Part shown: positions 1 to 9,323 of the stretch, piece after piece | Position numbering within the stretch: the stretch's first letter is position 1 | Layout: every line of letters starts with the position of its first letter | DNA from: Odoribacter splanchnicus DSM 20712 | GTDB lineage: Bacteria; Bacteroidota; Bacteroidia; Bacteroidales; Marinifilaceae | Direction of reading: 5' to 3' | DNA length: 64,000 bases | Assembly (NCBI RefSeq): GCF_000190535.1 | Contig: NC_015160.1 | Span: 1,550,001 to 1,614,000, forward strand | Program-made: the position numbers and the translations under genes | Notes under the pieces: model-generated | The model's database searches: none | What the model saw: only the letters and a program-made list of their open reading frames with translations | What the model was told of the DNA's origin: nothing

Positions 1-1
1 A

Positions 2-2401
2 GTCAGTAATCCTGCCGGAAAGATCGGAGCCTGGATTTCGGACCTATTGATCAACCGGTGGTTCGGTATATCTTCTTTCATTCTTTGCTATCTTTTATTA
101 TTATGCAGTTTCCGTCTGGGGAGTATCAAAGTAAAAAACTTCAGCCGCAGGTTATTCATCGGTATGTGTATTATTCTTTGGATCTCTTTATTCCTGGGTT
201 TTCTCTCGGAGAGTATTTCCAATCTTTTCGAAGTCGGCACAGGCTACCTATTCCCGGGGGGAGGCCATGGACATTTTGTCAGCGTCTGGTTGAACTCATT
301 GGTAGGACGTATCGGGACTATGCTGATTCTGATCCTCACTTTTATCGCCATTCTGTTTTTCGGATTCGAACGGACTTTCTATAAATGTGTCGATTATATC
401 AAAGAACAAATCCGCCGTCACCAGGAAAAGGCACTGGCCGCACTAGCCGAACGGGAAGCCCGTGCTGCAGCTGCCCGTGAAGAAGCACAACGGCAAGCCG
501 ACGCACAACAAGATCCCGAAGACGAAGATACAACAAGCGATTCCGACAAGGAGAACGCAGACGAAGAACAAGAGGATTTTCCCCATGACAACGACGGTAC
601 GTTCCAACCGGAGGATACCGATTTTTCCAGTCAACCGGAGCGTTTGTTAGCACCGAAAGAAACAACGGATCAAAATCCGGAAGCAATCACCTTGCAACAA
701 GGTTTCAACCGCATGTCCGCTTCTATCAACGATTTCGAATTCAGCCAGGAACTATCGGATTTATCGGATGACCGAGCAAAATCGTCTACCGATGATGAAG
801 AAGAAGGAGATACCGACTTACCGGCCGGAAACGATCAGGACATCACCTTGACCATCAGCAATAAGGATCAGGAAGAAACCGTCGATCAGAACCAGCCGAC
901 CGAAGATTACGATCCGACCCTCGACCTGTCCAATTACCAATATCCCGGTTTAGAACTCCTCGAAGAGCATTCCTCCGGTAATCCGAAAGTCACCCAGGAA
1001 GAATTGGATGCCAACAAAAACAGGATTGTAGAAACGTTGCGTAATTACAAAATCGAAATCACCAAGATCAAAGCAACCATCGGTCCGACCGTCACCTTGT
1101 ATGAGATCGTACCGGCTCCGGGTGTCAAGATTTCCAAAATCAAAAACCTTGAGGACGACATAGCGCTTAGCCTTTCTGCTTTGGGCATCCGGATCATCGC
1201 CCCTATTCCCGGAGCAGGAACGATCGGTATCGAAGTGCCGAACCAAAATCCGGAGGTAGTCTCCATGCGCGGTATCATCGCTTCCAAGAAATTCCAGGAA
1301 TCCAAATACGCTTTGCCGGTAGCTTTGGGCAGAACCATCTCTAACGAGACGTATACTTTCGATCTGACAAAGATGCCCCACCTTTTGGTTGCCGGAGCTA
1401 CCGGACAAGGTAAATCGGTCGGATTGAATGCGATCATCACTTCACTGCTTTACAAGAAACACCCGTCCCAACTGAAGTTTGTGATGGTCGATCCTAAAAA
1501 AGTAGAGCTCAGTATCTATTCTATCATAGAAAAACATTTCCTGGCCAAATTGCCGGATGAAGAAGAAGCGATCATCACCGAGACCGCTAAAGTAGTCAAT
1601 ACGCTCAACTCCCTGTGTATTGAAATGGACAGCCGTTACGACCTGCTCAAAATGGCACAGGTAAGAAACATTAAAGAATATAATGAAAAATTCATCAAAA
1701 GACAACTGAACCCCAATAATGGACATAAATACCTTCCCTATATCGTGGTGGTTGTGGATGAATTCGCCGACCTGATCATGACTGCCGGTAAGGAAGTAGA
1801 AACCCCGATCGCCCGGATCGCCCAGCTGGCACGTGCTGTAGGTATTCATATGATCATCGCTACCCAGCGGCCTTCTACGAATATCATCACCGGGGTGATC
1901 AAAGCCAACTTCCCGGCCCGAATCGCTTTTAAGGTCGCTTCCATGATCGACTCCCGGACAATCCTGGATTCACCGGGTGCCAACCAGCTGATCGGACGTG
2001 GTGATATGCTGATATCGGTAGGTAGTGAGATGACACGGGTGCAATGTGCTTTTGTGGATACTCCCGAAGTAGATGCGATCACCCACCATATTGCCAGCCA
2101 ACAGTCATATCCGAGTGCTTTTGCCCTACCGGAATATGTACCTGAAAACGAAGGGAACGGCCTCAACGACATCGACCCGGGATCACGCGATCCGTTGTTC
2201 GAAGAAGCAGCCCGGCTCGTAGTCAGCACCCAACAGGGTTCCACCTCTTCCATCCAGCGGCGGTTTTCTATCGGCTACAACCGGGCCGGCCGTATCATGG
2301 ACCAACTCGAGGCAGCCGGCATCGTCGGTCCCTTCGAAGGAAGCAAAGCCCGGCAAGTGTTGATATCCGACGAATATTCACTCGAGCAAATGCTAAAATG
2401 A
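2..2401 (+). CDS. ftsK: DNA translocase FtsK, 5' end missing
   Basis: The reading frame is open from base 2, so the gene begins before the window; there is no real start inside. The visible protein begins with the last part of the N-terminal membrane domain. A long acidic, Gln/Glu/Asp-rich linker follows (roughly codons 130-320 of the visible part), then the alpha/beta motor domain with Walker A GATGQGKSVG near codon 450 and Walker B VVVVDEFADLI near codon 570. A C-terminal winged-helix gamma domain covers the last 65 residues (RRFSIGYNRAGRIMDQLE). FtsK pumps DNA at the division septum and activates XerCD recombination at dif; the gamma domain reads KOPS-like sequences. The long acidic linker is usual for the family. 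Identification is secure. Confidence 0.96.
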   Translation, partial: VSNPAGKIGAWISDLLINRWFGISSFILCYLLLLCSFRLGSIKVKNFSRRLFIGMCIILWISLFLGFLSESISNLFEVGTGYLFPGGGHGHFVSVWLNSLVGRIGTMLILILTFIAILFFGFERTFYKCVDYIKEQIRRHQEKALAALAEREARAAAAREEAQRQADAQQDPEDEDTTSDSDKENADEEQEDFPHDNDGTFQPEDTDFSSQPERLLAPKETTDQNPEAITLQQGFNRMSASINDFEFSQELSDLSDDRAKSSTDDEEEGDTDLPAGNDQDITLTISNKDQEETVDQNQPTEDYDPTLDLSNYQYPGLELLEEHSSGNPKVTQEELDANKNRIVETLRNYKIEITKIKATIGPTVTLYEIVPAPGVKISKIKNLEDDIALSLSALGIRIIAPIPGAGTIGIEVPNQNPEVVSMRGIIASKKFQESKYALPVALGRTISNETYTFDLTKMPHLLVAGATGQGKSVGLNAIITSLLYKKHPSQLKFVMVDPKKVELSIYSIIEKHFLAKLPDEEEAIITETAKVVNTLNSLCIEMDSRYDLLKMAQVRNIKEYNEKFIKRQLNPNNGHKYLPYIVVVVDEFADLIMTAGKEVETPIARIAQLARAVGIHMIIATQRPSTNIITGVIKANFPARIAFKVASMIDSRTILDSPGANQLIGRGDMLISVGSEMTRVQCAFVDTPEVDAITHHIASQQSYPSAFALPEYVPENEGNGLNDIDPGSRDPLFEEAARLVVSTQQGSTSSIQRRFSIGYNRAGRIMDQLEAAGIVGPFEGSKARQVLISDEYSLEQMLK

Positions 2402-2441
2402 GGCATTTGCTCTTCAACTTCTAATTTTTAATTTTTTACCG

Positions 2442-3359
2442 ATGTTCCTAGAAAAAGTTTACTCCGGCCGAAATCAATGGTATTTCTACATTTTTTCGTT
2501 ACTGATTATTTTCACTGCAACACAAATCGGCAGTCTTCCCCTGGTGGGATATATGATTATGGAAGACCCTTCCATCTTGCAAGGAGGGGATATATCGGCA
2601 GCCACAAGTACGAATACAGGGTTGGCTTTAACCTTACTCAGTTTTGCCGTAGGTTTCTTCACCATCTTATTTTGTGTTAAATATATCCATCATAAAAAAA
2701 CGGCAGATATCGTAACCGGCCGGCAACGGATAGATTGGGGCAGGATTTTTTTCGGTGCTGCCGTCTGGGGTATTTTATCCCTGATCACCCTGGCCCTCCC
2801 TTTCCTTTTCGGAGATACCTCCCATCTGGTATTTCAATTCGAACCGGTTCATTTCCTGATTCTGGTCGTTATCTCGCTACTCCTTTTTCCTTTTCAGACC
2901 TCTTTTGAGGAGTTGCTTTTCCGGGGATACCTCATGCAGTGGTCGGCCCTGCTCTTCAAATACCGCTGGGTAGCTGTCGTTATCACGGGTGTCCTGTTCG
3001 GCATCCTGCACGGCGCCAACCCCGAAGTCGAAGAATTCGGCATGTGGGTGGCCCTTCCCCAATACATTCTGATGGGATTGATCCTGGGCTTTGTAGCGGT
3101 GAAAGACGACGGCATGGAATTATCCCTGGGATTGCATATGGCCAATAATATTATAGCAGCCATCACCATAACCTCCGATTCTTCTACCCTGCAAACCCAC
3201 GCCCTTTTCAAAGACCTGCATCCGACAGCTTCGCATTTCGACACGCTGACGATGCTTGTCGCCGGTGTGATCTTCATCTGGATTTGCAACCGGAAATATC
3301 ACTTTTGGGGAAAGATCTGTTTATGGAAAAAGATCCAAAAGGAAAGCAACGAGATGTAA
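2442..3359 (+). CDS. CPBP family intramembrane metalloprotease
   Basis: A 305-residue protein with about eight hydrophobic segments. The three CPBP (Abi/CAAX protease) motifs are present in order: EELLFR near residue 153, FGILHG near residue 188 and LHMANN near residue 232. These supply the Glu, His and Asn/His residues of the glutamic/metallo intramembrane protease site. The family includes CAAX prenyl proteases and bacteriocin self-immunity proteins; the substrate here cannot be read from sequence. The gene starts 40 bp after ftsK in the same direction and may be co-transcribed with it. The C-terminus is short, basic and cytoplasmic-looking. Confidence 0.88.
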   Translation: MFLEKVYSGRNQWYFYIFSLLIIFTATQIGSLPLVGYMIMEDPSILQGGDISAATSTNTGLALTLLSFAVGFFTILFCVKYIHHKKTADIVTGRQRIDWGRIFFGAAVWGILSLITLALPFLFGDTSHLVFQFEPVHFLILVVISLLLFPFQTSFEELLFRGYLMQWSALLFKYRWVAVVITGVLFGILHGANPEVEEFGMWVALPQYILMGLILGFVAVKDDGMELSLGLHMANNIIAAITITSDSSTLQTHALFKDLHPTASHFDTLTMLVAGVIFIWICNRKYHFWGKICLWKKIQKESNEM

Positions 3360-3426
3360 AGTGTTATTTTTTTCTTAAAACTTCGGCATTTCCGTGCTGA
3401 GACTTATTTTTAAATTTTCAATTGAT

Positions 3427-3434
3427 TACCTTTG
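3427..3434 (+). promoter_or_regulatory. Bacteroidetes -7 box for the secreted peptidase gene
   Basis: TACCTTTG matches the TAnnTTTG -7 element of the Bacteroidetes primary sigma factor. It lies about 50 bp before the start codon at 3485. No clean TTTG -33 box is visible upstream. Confidence 0.55.
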
Positions 3435-3484
3435 GCAGCATCGCAAACGTTAGATTTTTTTTATATCAATAACTATTTACAAAC

Positions 3485-4678
3485 ATGAGAAAATTTACCT
3501 GTTTCACCTTGGGCTTACTGTTAGCTTGTGCAGTGACCGTGAATGCCCAGGAACAAAAGAATGATCAGGAAGGTTACAAATTTACGGATATCAAACGCCT
3601 TCCGACAACAAGTGTTAAATCGCAGGATCGTGCCGGAACCTGTTGGTCCTGGTCGACTATTTCTTTTTTGGAATCTGAAATCATGCGTATGGGCAAAGAT
3701 TCGCTCAGCCTGTCTCCGATGTATGTCGTATGGAACACCTATCATGCCAAAGGAGATAAATATGTACGGATGAACGGCCATGTAAACTTCGGACAGGGAG
3801 GCGCTTCTGCCGATGTGACCTGGGCAATCCGGAACTACGGTATTGTTCCGTTGTCTTTATACAGCGGCCTGAACTACGGCGAAGAAGTACATGTACACGG
3901 CGAATTGGATGCTATCCTGAAAGGTTATCTGGACGCTGTTGTCAGCAATCCTAACAAAAAATTAAGCACTGCGTGGTTAAGAGGTTATGACGGTATACTG
4001 AATGCTTATCTGGGCGAAAAACCGGAAAAATTCACCTGGCAAGGAAAAGAATATACTCCGATGACTTTCGCAACAGATGCCTGTGGGCTGAATATGGACG
4101 ATTATGTCAGCCTGACTTCTTTCACCCACCATCCGTTCTATACTCAATTCGCTCTGGAAGTAGAAGATAACTGGATCGGCGAAATGTCATACAATCTTCC
4201 GTTGGATGAATTGATGGATGTACTCGACAAAGCGATCGACAAAGGCTACACTTTCTCCTGGGGATCAGACGTTTCTGAAATCGGTTTCACACGCGACGGC
4301 CTGGCTGTTGTTCCGGATGTGAACATCAAAGAAATGAGCGACGCTGAAATCGCGAAATGGGTGAAAATGCCGAAAACACAACAACAAGCCGAATTGCTAA
4401 AGAAACCGGGTAAAGAAAAAGAAATTACCCAGGAACTGCGTCAGCAAGAATTCGACAATAAACTGACTACCGACGACCATGGCATGCATGTAATAGGTAA
4501 AGCTGTCGATCAAATCGGAAATAAATATTTCATCGTGAAAAACTCTTGGGGTGACTATGGTAAATACAAGGGATACCTGTATGCTTCTTATCCTTTTGTA
4601 GCTTACAAGACTACTTCAGTGATGATTCACAAAGATGCTCTTCCCAAAGACCTGAAAAAGAAATTGGGTATAAAATAG
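3485..4678 (+). CDS. secreted C1-family cysteine peptidase (bleomycin hydrolase/PepC-like)
   Basis: A 397-residue papain-fold peptidase. It opens with a signal peptide (basic start, hydrophobic core, cleavage expected after VNA near residue 21). The active site is complete: the nucleophile Cys in QDRAGTCWSWST near residue 52, the His in DHGMHVIGKA near residue 335 and the Asn in IVKNSWGDYG near residue 352. The order and length fit the bleomycin hydrolase/aminopeptidase C family, but cytosolic PepC proteins lack a signal peptide. This is the exported form common in Bacteroidales, acting in the periplasm or outside. It has its own promoter box and a terminator directly after it, so it is probably a single-gene unit. 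Confidence 0.88.
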   Translation: MRKFTCFTLGLLLACAVTVNAQEQKNDQEGYKFTDIKRLPTTSVKSQDRAGTCWSWSTISFLESEIMRMGKDSLSLSPMYVVWNTYHAKGDKYVRMNGHVNFGQGGASADVTWAIRNYGIVPLSLYSGLNYGEEVHVHGELDAILKGYLDAVVSNPNKKLSTAWLRGYDGILNAYLGEKPEKFTWQGKEYTPMTFATDACGLNMDDYVSLTSFTHHPFYTQFALEVEDNWIGEMSYNLPLDELMDVLDKAIDKGYTFSWGSDVSEIGFTRDGLAVVPDVNIKEMSDAEIAKWVKMPKTQQQAELLKKPGKEKEITQELRQQEFDNKLTTDDHGMHVIGKAVDQIGNKYFIVKNSWGDYGKYKGYLYASYPFVAYKTTSVMIHKDALPKDLKKKLGIK

Positions 4679-4701
4679 ACATTTGTGACGTAAAAGTTTT
4701 G

Positions 4702-4740
4702 AAAGGCCAAGGAAGTTATGATAATTTCTTCGGCCTTTTC
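4702..4740 (+). terminator. rho-independent terminator after the C1 peptidase gene
   Basis: AAAGGCC (4702-4708) pairs with GGCCTTT (4732-4738). The stem continues through AGGAA/TTTCT-type pairs and is followed by T-rich sequence. It sits 24 bp after the stop codon. Confidence 0.75.
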
Positions 4741-4751
4741 TATTTTACGCC

Positions 4752-4782
4752 TTTGAGGTTTTCGACCTTTTAACTAACTTTG
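4752..4782 (+). promoter_or_regulatory. Bacteroidetes promoter for fprA
   Basis: TTTG (4752-4755) and TAACTTTG (4775-4782) are separated by 19 bp. This is the full -33/-7 arrangement of Bacteroidetes housekeeping promoters. The start codon is 29 bp after the -7 box. Confidence 0.8.
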
Positions 4783-4811
4783 CAAAGAATATAAGATTAA
4801 ATCAACGACAT

Positions 4812-6005
4812 ATGAATAATGCTATCAAAATCAAAGACAACATCTACTGGATCGGCGTAAATGACAGAAGAACTCATATTTTCGAAAACTACTGGCCTCT
4901 CCCTAAAGGAGTAGCCTACAATTCGTATGTGATTGCAGACGAAAAAGTAGTCGTCATAGATACCGTCGAACGCAGCCGGATGGATGATTATCTGAATAGT
5001 CTGCAAGCTGTGCTCCAAGGCCGGAAGGTTGATTATTTGATCATCAATCATATGGAACCGGACCATACGGGAGCAATCAAAAACCTGCTCTGCCATTATC
5101 CCGACCTGACGGTAGTGGGCAACTGTAAAACTTTCCCCATGCTCCAAAATTATTACGGAGTAGATTCCAACTTGCTCGAAGTAAAGGAAGGCGATTCACT
5201 GAACATCGGTAAACGTACCCTGAATTTTTATATGGTTCCGATGTTGCACTGGCCCGAAACCATGGTTACCTATCTACCGGGCGAGAATATCGTATTCAGC
5301 GGGGATGTGTTCGGAGCTTTCGGAACCCTGGACGGTGGTATTTTCGATGACCAGGTCGATCTGGATTACCTGGAAGAGGAAATCAGCCGTTATTATTCGA
5401 ATATCGTCGGGAAATACGGTATGCCGGCACAAACAGCCCTGAAGAAATTGAATACACTCACTTTCAACACGATATGTGCCACCCATGGTCCGATCTGGCG
5501 CTCACATGTGTGTGATATCATCGCTAAATATGAAAAATGGAGTAAATACGAAACCGAAGAAGGAGTGGTGATCGCTTTCAGCAGTATGTACGGTCACACG
5601 GAGCAGATGGCGGACACGATCGGACGTTTCCTCGCCGAACAAGGCGTTAAAAAGATACGGATCCACGACACTTCGAAGACACATCCTTCTTATATCATCA
5701 ACGATATTTTCCGCTACAAAGGAGTGATCCTCGGCAGTTGTGCCTATAACGGCGGTATCTTCCCAACTATGGAAACCCTGTTGTGCGAACTGGAAAATAT
5801 GGGCATTAAAAATCACCTTCTGGCCTATTTCGGTAATAAAACCTGGGGAGGCGGAGCCATCCCCCGACTGAAAGCTTTTGCAGAAAAAATGAAGTGGGAA
5901 GTGGTAGCAGAACCCAATGAAGCACTCGGAGCTATGAAATCTTCCGACATCGAGCAATGTAAAGCTATCGCCCAAGCTATGGCAGAAAAAATTAAAAAGA
6001 GTTGA
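4812..6005 (+). CDS. fprA: flavodiiron protein (FprA/ROO family)
   Basis: A 397-residue A-type flavodiiron protein. The N-terminal metallo-beta-lactamase-like domain carries the diiron ligands: HMEPDH at residues 80-85, a His in LHWPET near 148, an Asp in SGDVFG and a His in ATHGPIW. The C-terminal flavodoxin domain starts near residue 252, with the FMN phosphate loop SSMYGHTEQM. The family reduces O2 to water and/or NO to N2O in the cytoplasm of anaerobes. Which substrate is preferred cannot be told from sequence. It has its own promoter and looks monocistronic. Its last codons run into an octamer repeat array. Confidence 0.94.
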   Translation: MNNAIKIKDNIYWIGVNDRRTHIFENYWPLPKGVAYNSYVIADEKVVVIDTVERSRMDDYLNSLQAVLQGRKVDYLIINHMEPDHTGAIKNLLCHYPDLTVVGNCKTFPMLQNYYGVDSNLLEVKEGDSLNIGKRTLNFYMVPMLHWPETMVTYLPGENIVFSGDVFGAFGTLDGGIFDDQVDLDYLEEEISRYYSNIVGKYGMPAQTALKKLNTLTFNTICATHGPIWRSHVCDIIAKYEKWSKYETEEGVVIAFSSMYGHTEQMADTIGRFLAEQGVKKIRIHDTSKTHPSYIINDIFRYKGVILGSCAYNGGIFPTMETLLCELENMGIKNHLLAYFGNKTWGGGAIPRLKAFAEKMKWEVVAEPNEALGAMKSSDIEQCKAIAQAMAEKIKKS

Positions 6006-6435
6006 TAAGTTGATGAGTTAAAAGAGTTGCTAAGTTACTGAGTAACTAAGATATGAGTTGGAGAAGTTAAAAGAATTATTAAGTTGAGAAGAGTTTATAA
6101 TCCCCATACTTATTTCAATTCAGTGTAATTTTATTGAAAACTTATTTAACTCAGCAACTCTTTTAACTCAGTAACTCAGCAACTCTCCAAGAAGATTGTT
6201 ACTGTTATCCCCAATCCGAATTTTTTCTGGTCATAGATGAATGTAGCCGACGTCTTTTCACCTATTCCCAAAATCCCCCAAAACCGAAACCAGGCTCCCT
6301 TAACTAATATAACTTGTAATCCTTTTTAAAACTTTATTCATTATCTGATTTTAAGCTGTAACTAATCAGCTCGTCCTCCGTCCTACATGTGATATCTCGG
6401 TTTTTGACCGGATCAAATGGACCACCAGGTTACAA
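6006..6435. other. intergenic region after fprA, repeat array plus unexplained sequence
   Basis: The first ~190 bp are made of GAGTTGCT/GAGTTACT-type repeats in both orientations (see the separate repeat entry). The remaining ~235 bp hold no open frame of note. I see no full TAnnTTTG box before the lipoprotein gene at 6436; the nearest match is a shortened TAACTTG. Confidence 0.6.
6015..6190. repeat. octamer repeat array forming a long inverted repeat
   Basis: The left arm at 6015-6036 and the right arm at 6148-6169 are reverse complements over 22 bp with one mismatch. Both are built of the unit GAGTTRCT. Further units flank both arms, for example AACTCAGTAACTCAGCAACTC at 6165-6186. In RNA this would fold into a long imperfect hairpin just after fprA. 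The same unit recurs at 34398-34452. Confidence 0.75.
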
Positions 6436-7503
6436 ATGAATAAAATCAAGCATATGAATAAAACTCTACTTTTCCTGCTGTTAGCAGGACTCCTGATTTC
6501 CTGTAAACCCACTCCCCCATCCGGAGATAACGGGGAGATCGTTCCCCTGACTTCGGAATGTTTGTTAAAAAACAGTGACCTATATATGAAATATCCATAT
6601 AAAATAAAAGTACAGGATTCTATAATGTGTATTTGGGACCTGCATGGAGGAGATCGGTTCTATCATCTCTATTCTTATCCTGAGCTGCAATTCATCACTT
6701 CCTTTGCCGTGAACGGCCGCGGGCCGGAAGAATATATTTCGACAGGGGGATTTTGTATGGACAAGCAACATATTTATGTTTTCGACACTAGCCGGGCCCG
6801 CCTTTCGATCTTCCGGAAAGACAGTCTGATGCAACAACGCATTTCCCCTGCCCGGATAATCGACTACCCTCAAGCCGGCATTCCGATACTGAATTTTTGC
6901 CGGACGGACCAAGGGTTTGCCTTGCTCAATTTCGACGGACCGGAACGGATTGCATTTATCGATACTTGTGGACATCTGCTGAACAAAAAATACGAGATTC
7001 CGTGGGGAAATACCGCAAAAAACAAAGCCTACCCGACGATGACAGCCTCACTATGGAACTCTTATCTCGACTATAATCCCGACAATCACCTATTAGTCCT
7101 TGTCACCCAAAACGGAGAATTACTGGAAATCCATAACCTGGCGTCGGATTCTTCCCGGTTCATTGTCGGCAAAGGAGGTGAACCTGATTTTTTGAGTGAT
7201 AAAAACGGACTCCTTGTCGGCAAAATCAAGGGTTATCAGGATGTACAAGTCGGGAAAAAAGCCATCTACACCTTATTCTCGGGCACCGATCACCAAGAAG
7301 AACTCAAAAAAATGATGAAGGGGCAGCCTACTCCTGATGGTGGCAATTTGTTTTTAGTATACGACCTCGACGGTAAGCTGATCCGGAAATTTTTGCTCGA
7401 TCACTATACCAATGGTATAGATGTCCACGAAGACAGCAATATACTTTATACCGTAAGTTCTTCTGAAGAAAATGCAATCAACAAATATCGGTTACCACTC
7501 TGA
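6436..7503 (+). CDS. six-bladed beta-propeller lipoprotein
   Basis: A 355-residue protein with a lipoprotein signal peptide: a hydrophobic core followed by the lipobox LLISC. A second ATG at 6454 gives the tighter signal peptide MNKTLLFLLLAGLLISC and may be the true start. The body has repeated beta-strand blocks with phrases such as VNGRGPEEY and YDLDGKLIRKF. These are typical of the six-bladed beta-propeller (TolB-like, BF3948-type) lipoproteins of Bacteroidales. Function is unknown: the fold suggests ligand or protein binding at the cell surface or in the periplasm. Two related proteins are encoded at 8084 and 12236. Confidence 0.75.
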   Translation: MNKIKHMNKTLLFLLLAGLLISCKPTPPSGDNGEIVPLTSECLLKNSDLYMKYPYKIKVQDSIMCIWDLHGGDRFYHLYSYPELQFITSFAVNGRGPEEYISTGGFCMDKQHIYVFDTSRARLSIFRKDSLMQQRISPARIIDYPQAGIPILNFCRTDQGFALLNFDGPERIAFIDTCGHLLNKKYEIPWGNTAKNKAYPTMTASLWNSYLDYNPDNHLLVLVTQNGELLEIHNLASDSSRFIVGKGGEPDFLSDKNGLLVGKIKGYQDVQVGKKAIYTLFSGTDHQEELKKMMKGQPTPDGGNLFLVYDLDGKLIRKFLLDHYTNGIDVHEDSNILYTVSSSEENAINKYRLPL

Positions 7504-7523
7504 TAGCCTATTACTGAAAATCT

Positions 7524-8024
7524 ATGAAAAAAATTTTTTATTACCTTTTGCCTCTCTTCTTGTTGAGTCAGTCCGGAACAGCCCAACAAGATTCATTGAC
7601 TTTACGGATTACAGACGAAAAAGGCCAGATCATCATCGGAGCCGTAGTCCTGCAATATCCCGAATCGTATCTTCTCGGAGCCTCTAATGAAAAAGGTGAG
7701 GTAGAAATAAAGGGGCTCCATATCCCCGCTCGGCAACAACTCGTTTTTCAATGCCTGGGATATGAGATGAAAGCCCTGCCTTTTCAAGAAGTGAAACAAC
7801 ATCCGAACGTCCGGTTAAAAGAAAAAATCACCGAATTGCCCGAAGCAGTAGTCCTCGCACAACCACTGCCTCGACTTCTCGCTCTCACTCACAAACAACT
7901 TTACAAAAAATACCCGGCGAAAAAAGAATATGTCCGGTATTATGCCCCTGCCTCCTACTATAAATCGGTAGAATGTAAAGGCCATTGCGTAAATCTACGC
8001 CATGAATACGGGCTTTTCATTTGA
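7524..8024 (+). CDS. secreted carboxypeptidase-regulatory-like domain protein, possibly truncated
   Basis: A 166-residue protein with a signal peptide ending SGTAQQ near residue 21. A CarboxypepD_reg-like beta-sandwich follows (ITDEKGQIIIGAVVLQ ... GASNEKGEVEIKGL ... FQCLGYEMKAL, roughly residues 25-95), as in the N-terminal plug-like domain of TonB-linked proteins. The protein stops soon after RHEYGLFI. Just beyond, the +1 frame stays open for about 16 codons (FDESPNGQNHPFQ...) up to a stop at 8070, so the gene may be frameshifted or cut short. It lies 20 bp after the first propeller gene and 59 bp before the second, so these are likely one operon. Confidence 0.65.
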   Translation: MKKIFYYLLPLFLLSQSGTAQQDSLTLRITDEKGQIIIGAVVLQYPESYLLGASNEKGEVEIKGLHIPARQQLVFQCLGYEMKALPFQEVKQHPNVRLKEKITELPEAVVLAQPLPRLLALTHKQLYKKYPAKKEYVRYYAPASYYKSVECKGHCVNLRHEYGLFI

Positions 8025-8083
8025 TGAAAGCCCAAACGGCCAGAACCATCCTTTTCAATCACTTTTTTAAACCCTAATCCGTC

Positions 8084-9265
8084 ATGATAAAAGTCTTTAT
8101 CTACAGCTGTCTGCTCCTCGTTTTCCTCATAAATTGTAAAAGCAACATCCCGGAAGCCCGGAATAAGACCGATTATTCACAAATTACTCATTATTCGTCA
8201 CGTTCCGCTCATCCGATATCTTCCGTCAATTTCGATACCATACGAATCGATGCCGGTAATGAAAACGAAATGACTTCCCTGCTAGGGAGTTTTCTTTTTC
8301 TGGGAGATACCCTTTGTTTTGCCGACCGGGAACAATCTACCCTATTCCTCTACGATCGGGACGGGCGTTTTTTGGGTACCCATCTATCCTACGGAAGAGG
8401 TCCGCAGGAAATACAGGGGATCTATGAGATTACCGCACTCCCACAAGGAGGTTATGCAATTATAAACGACTGGCATTTGAATATTTTCGATCAAAGTTGG
8501 GGAGGGAAACAACAGTTACGGATCGACTGGCAAAACGATAAAACCCCCGAAATCCTGCTCGCTTCTCCAGGTCCTGACGAAAGTGGAATTTACGAAATTG
8601 AACACTTTACCGGTCGATTATGCCCACTGGGAAACTATCTGGCCATCGCTATCGTTACCGACTGTATTACTTACAACGGTTTCCGTTCGAACAGCCAGGC
8701 AGCTCATTTTTATGAAAACAGTTATACCCTGGGACTCATCGATCCCCGTACCGGCAAAGTAGAACGGATGATGTGTACCCATTCTCCCATTTATAAACAG
8801 TACCGTTATATTCCTAATTTCAAGTCGATTCTATTCGATACCGATACAGAAAATACCTTATTTTATTCTTTCCAGATCGACTCCCTGATCTATCAAACGG
8901 ACTTTAAGAACAATACCCTGCAATCTTTCGGCCTAGCCGGCCATCCGATGAATACGGATTACAGAGAAACCAATACTTTCGAAGAAGCCACTAACAATTA
9001 CAAGGAAGATTATAAAAAATTCGGTTCTTACCGTTACCTGAAATACATCCCTGAAACCAAAGTCCTGTTCAGAAACTTTTATCATGGAGAACCTTCTTGC
9101 GGGGAAACCGTTCAAGCCTATAAAAATCAGACCCTGGTAGCAGAATTCAATGTACCCGACAACTTTCGGATATTCGGTTATTCAGCCCCTTATTACTATG
9201 CGTATGGCAAACCAGATCTCGACACCGAAAATATGATTATTTACAAATTCAAATTGGAAATTTAA
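8084..9265 (+). CDS. six-bladed beta-propeller lipoprotein
   Basis: A 393-residue protein with the lipobox LVFLINC at residue ~18, so it is expected to be lipid-anchored. The body shows the blade pattern of the Bacteroidales six-bladed propeller family, including DRDGRFLGTHLSYGRGPQEI, FDQSW and FYHGEPSCGETV, near the usual family length of 350-400. It is similar in build to the proteins at 6436 and 12236. No enzymatic motif is visible. It may bind a peptide or glycan partner, but this is inference. Confidence 0.75.
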   Translation: MIKVFIYSCLLLVFLINCKSNIPEARNKTDYSQITHYSSRSAHPISSVNFDTIRIDAGNENEMTSLLGSFLFLGDTLCFADREQSTLFLYDRDGRFLGTHLSYGRGPQEIQGIYEITALPQGGYAIINDWHLNIFDQSWGGKQQLRIDWQNDKTPEILLASPGPDESGIYEIEHFTGRLCPLGNYLAIAIVTDCITYNGFRSNSQAAHFYENSYTLGLIDPRTGKVERMMCTHSPIYKQYRYIPNFKSILFDTDTENTLFYSFQIDSLIYQTDFKNNTLQSFGLAGHPMNTDYRETNTFEEATNNYKEDYKKFGSYRYLKYIPETKVLFRNFYHGEPSCGETVQAYKNQTLVAEFNVPDNFRIFGYSAPYYYAYGKPDLDTENMIIYKFKLEI

Positions 9266-9286
9266 ACACGATTGACAAAACTTTTC

Positions 9287-9294
9287 TAATTTTG
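9287..9294 (+). promoter_or_regulatory. -7 box before the thioredoxin-like lipoprotein gene
   Basis: TAATTTTG fits TAnnTTTG and lies 30 bp before the ATG at 9324. A TTGAC stretch sits upstream at 9272, but the spacing is too short for a standard -33 box. Confidence 0.5.
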
Positions 9295-9323
9295 CATTCA
9301 TAAATAGAAAACATCTATCGATT

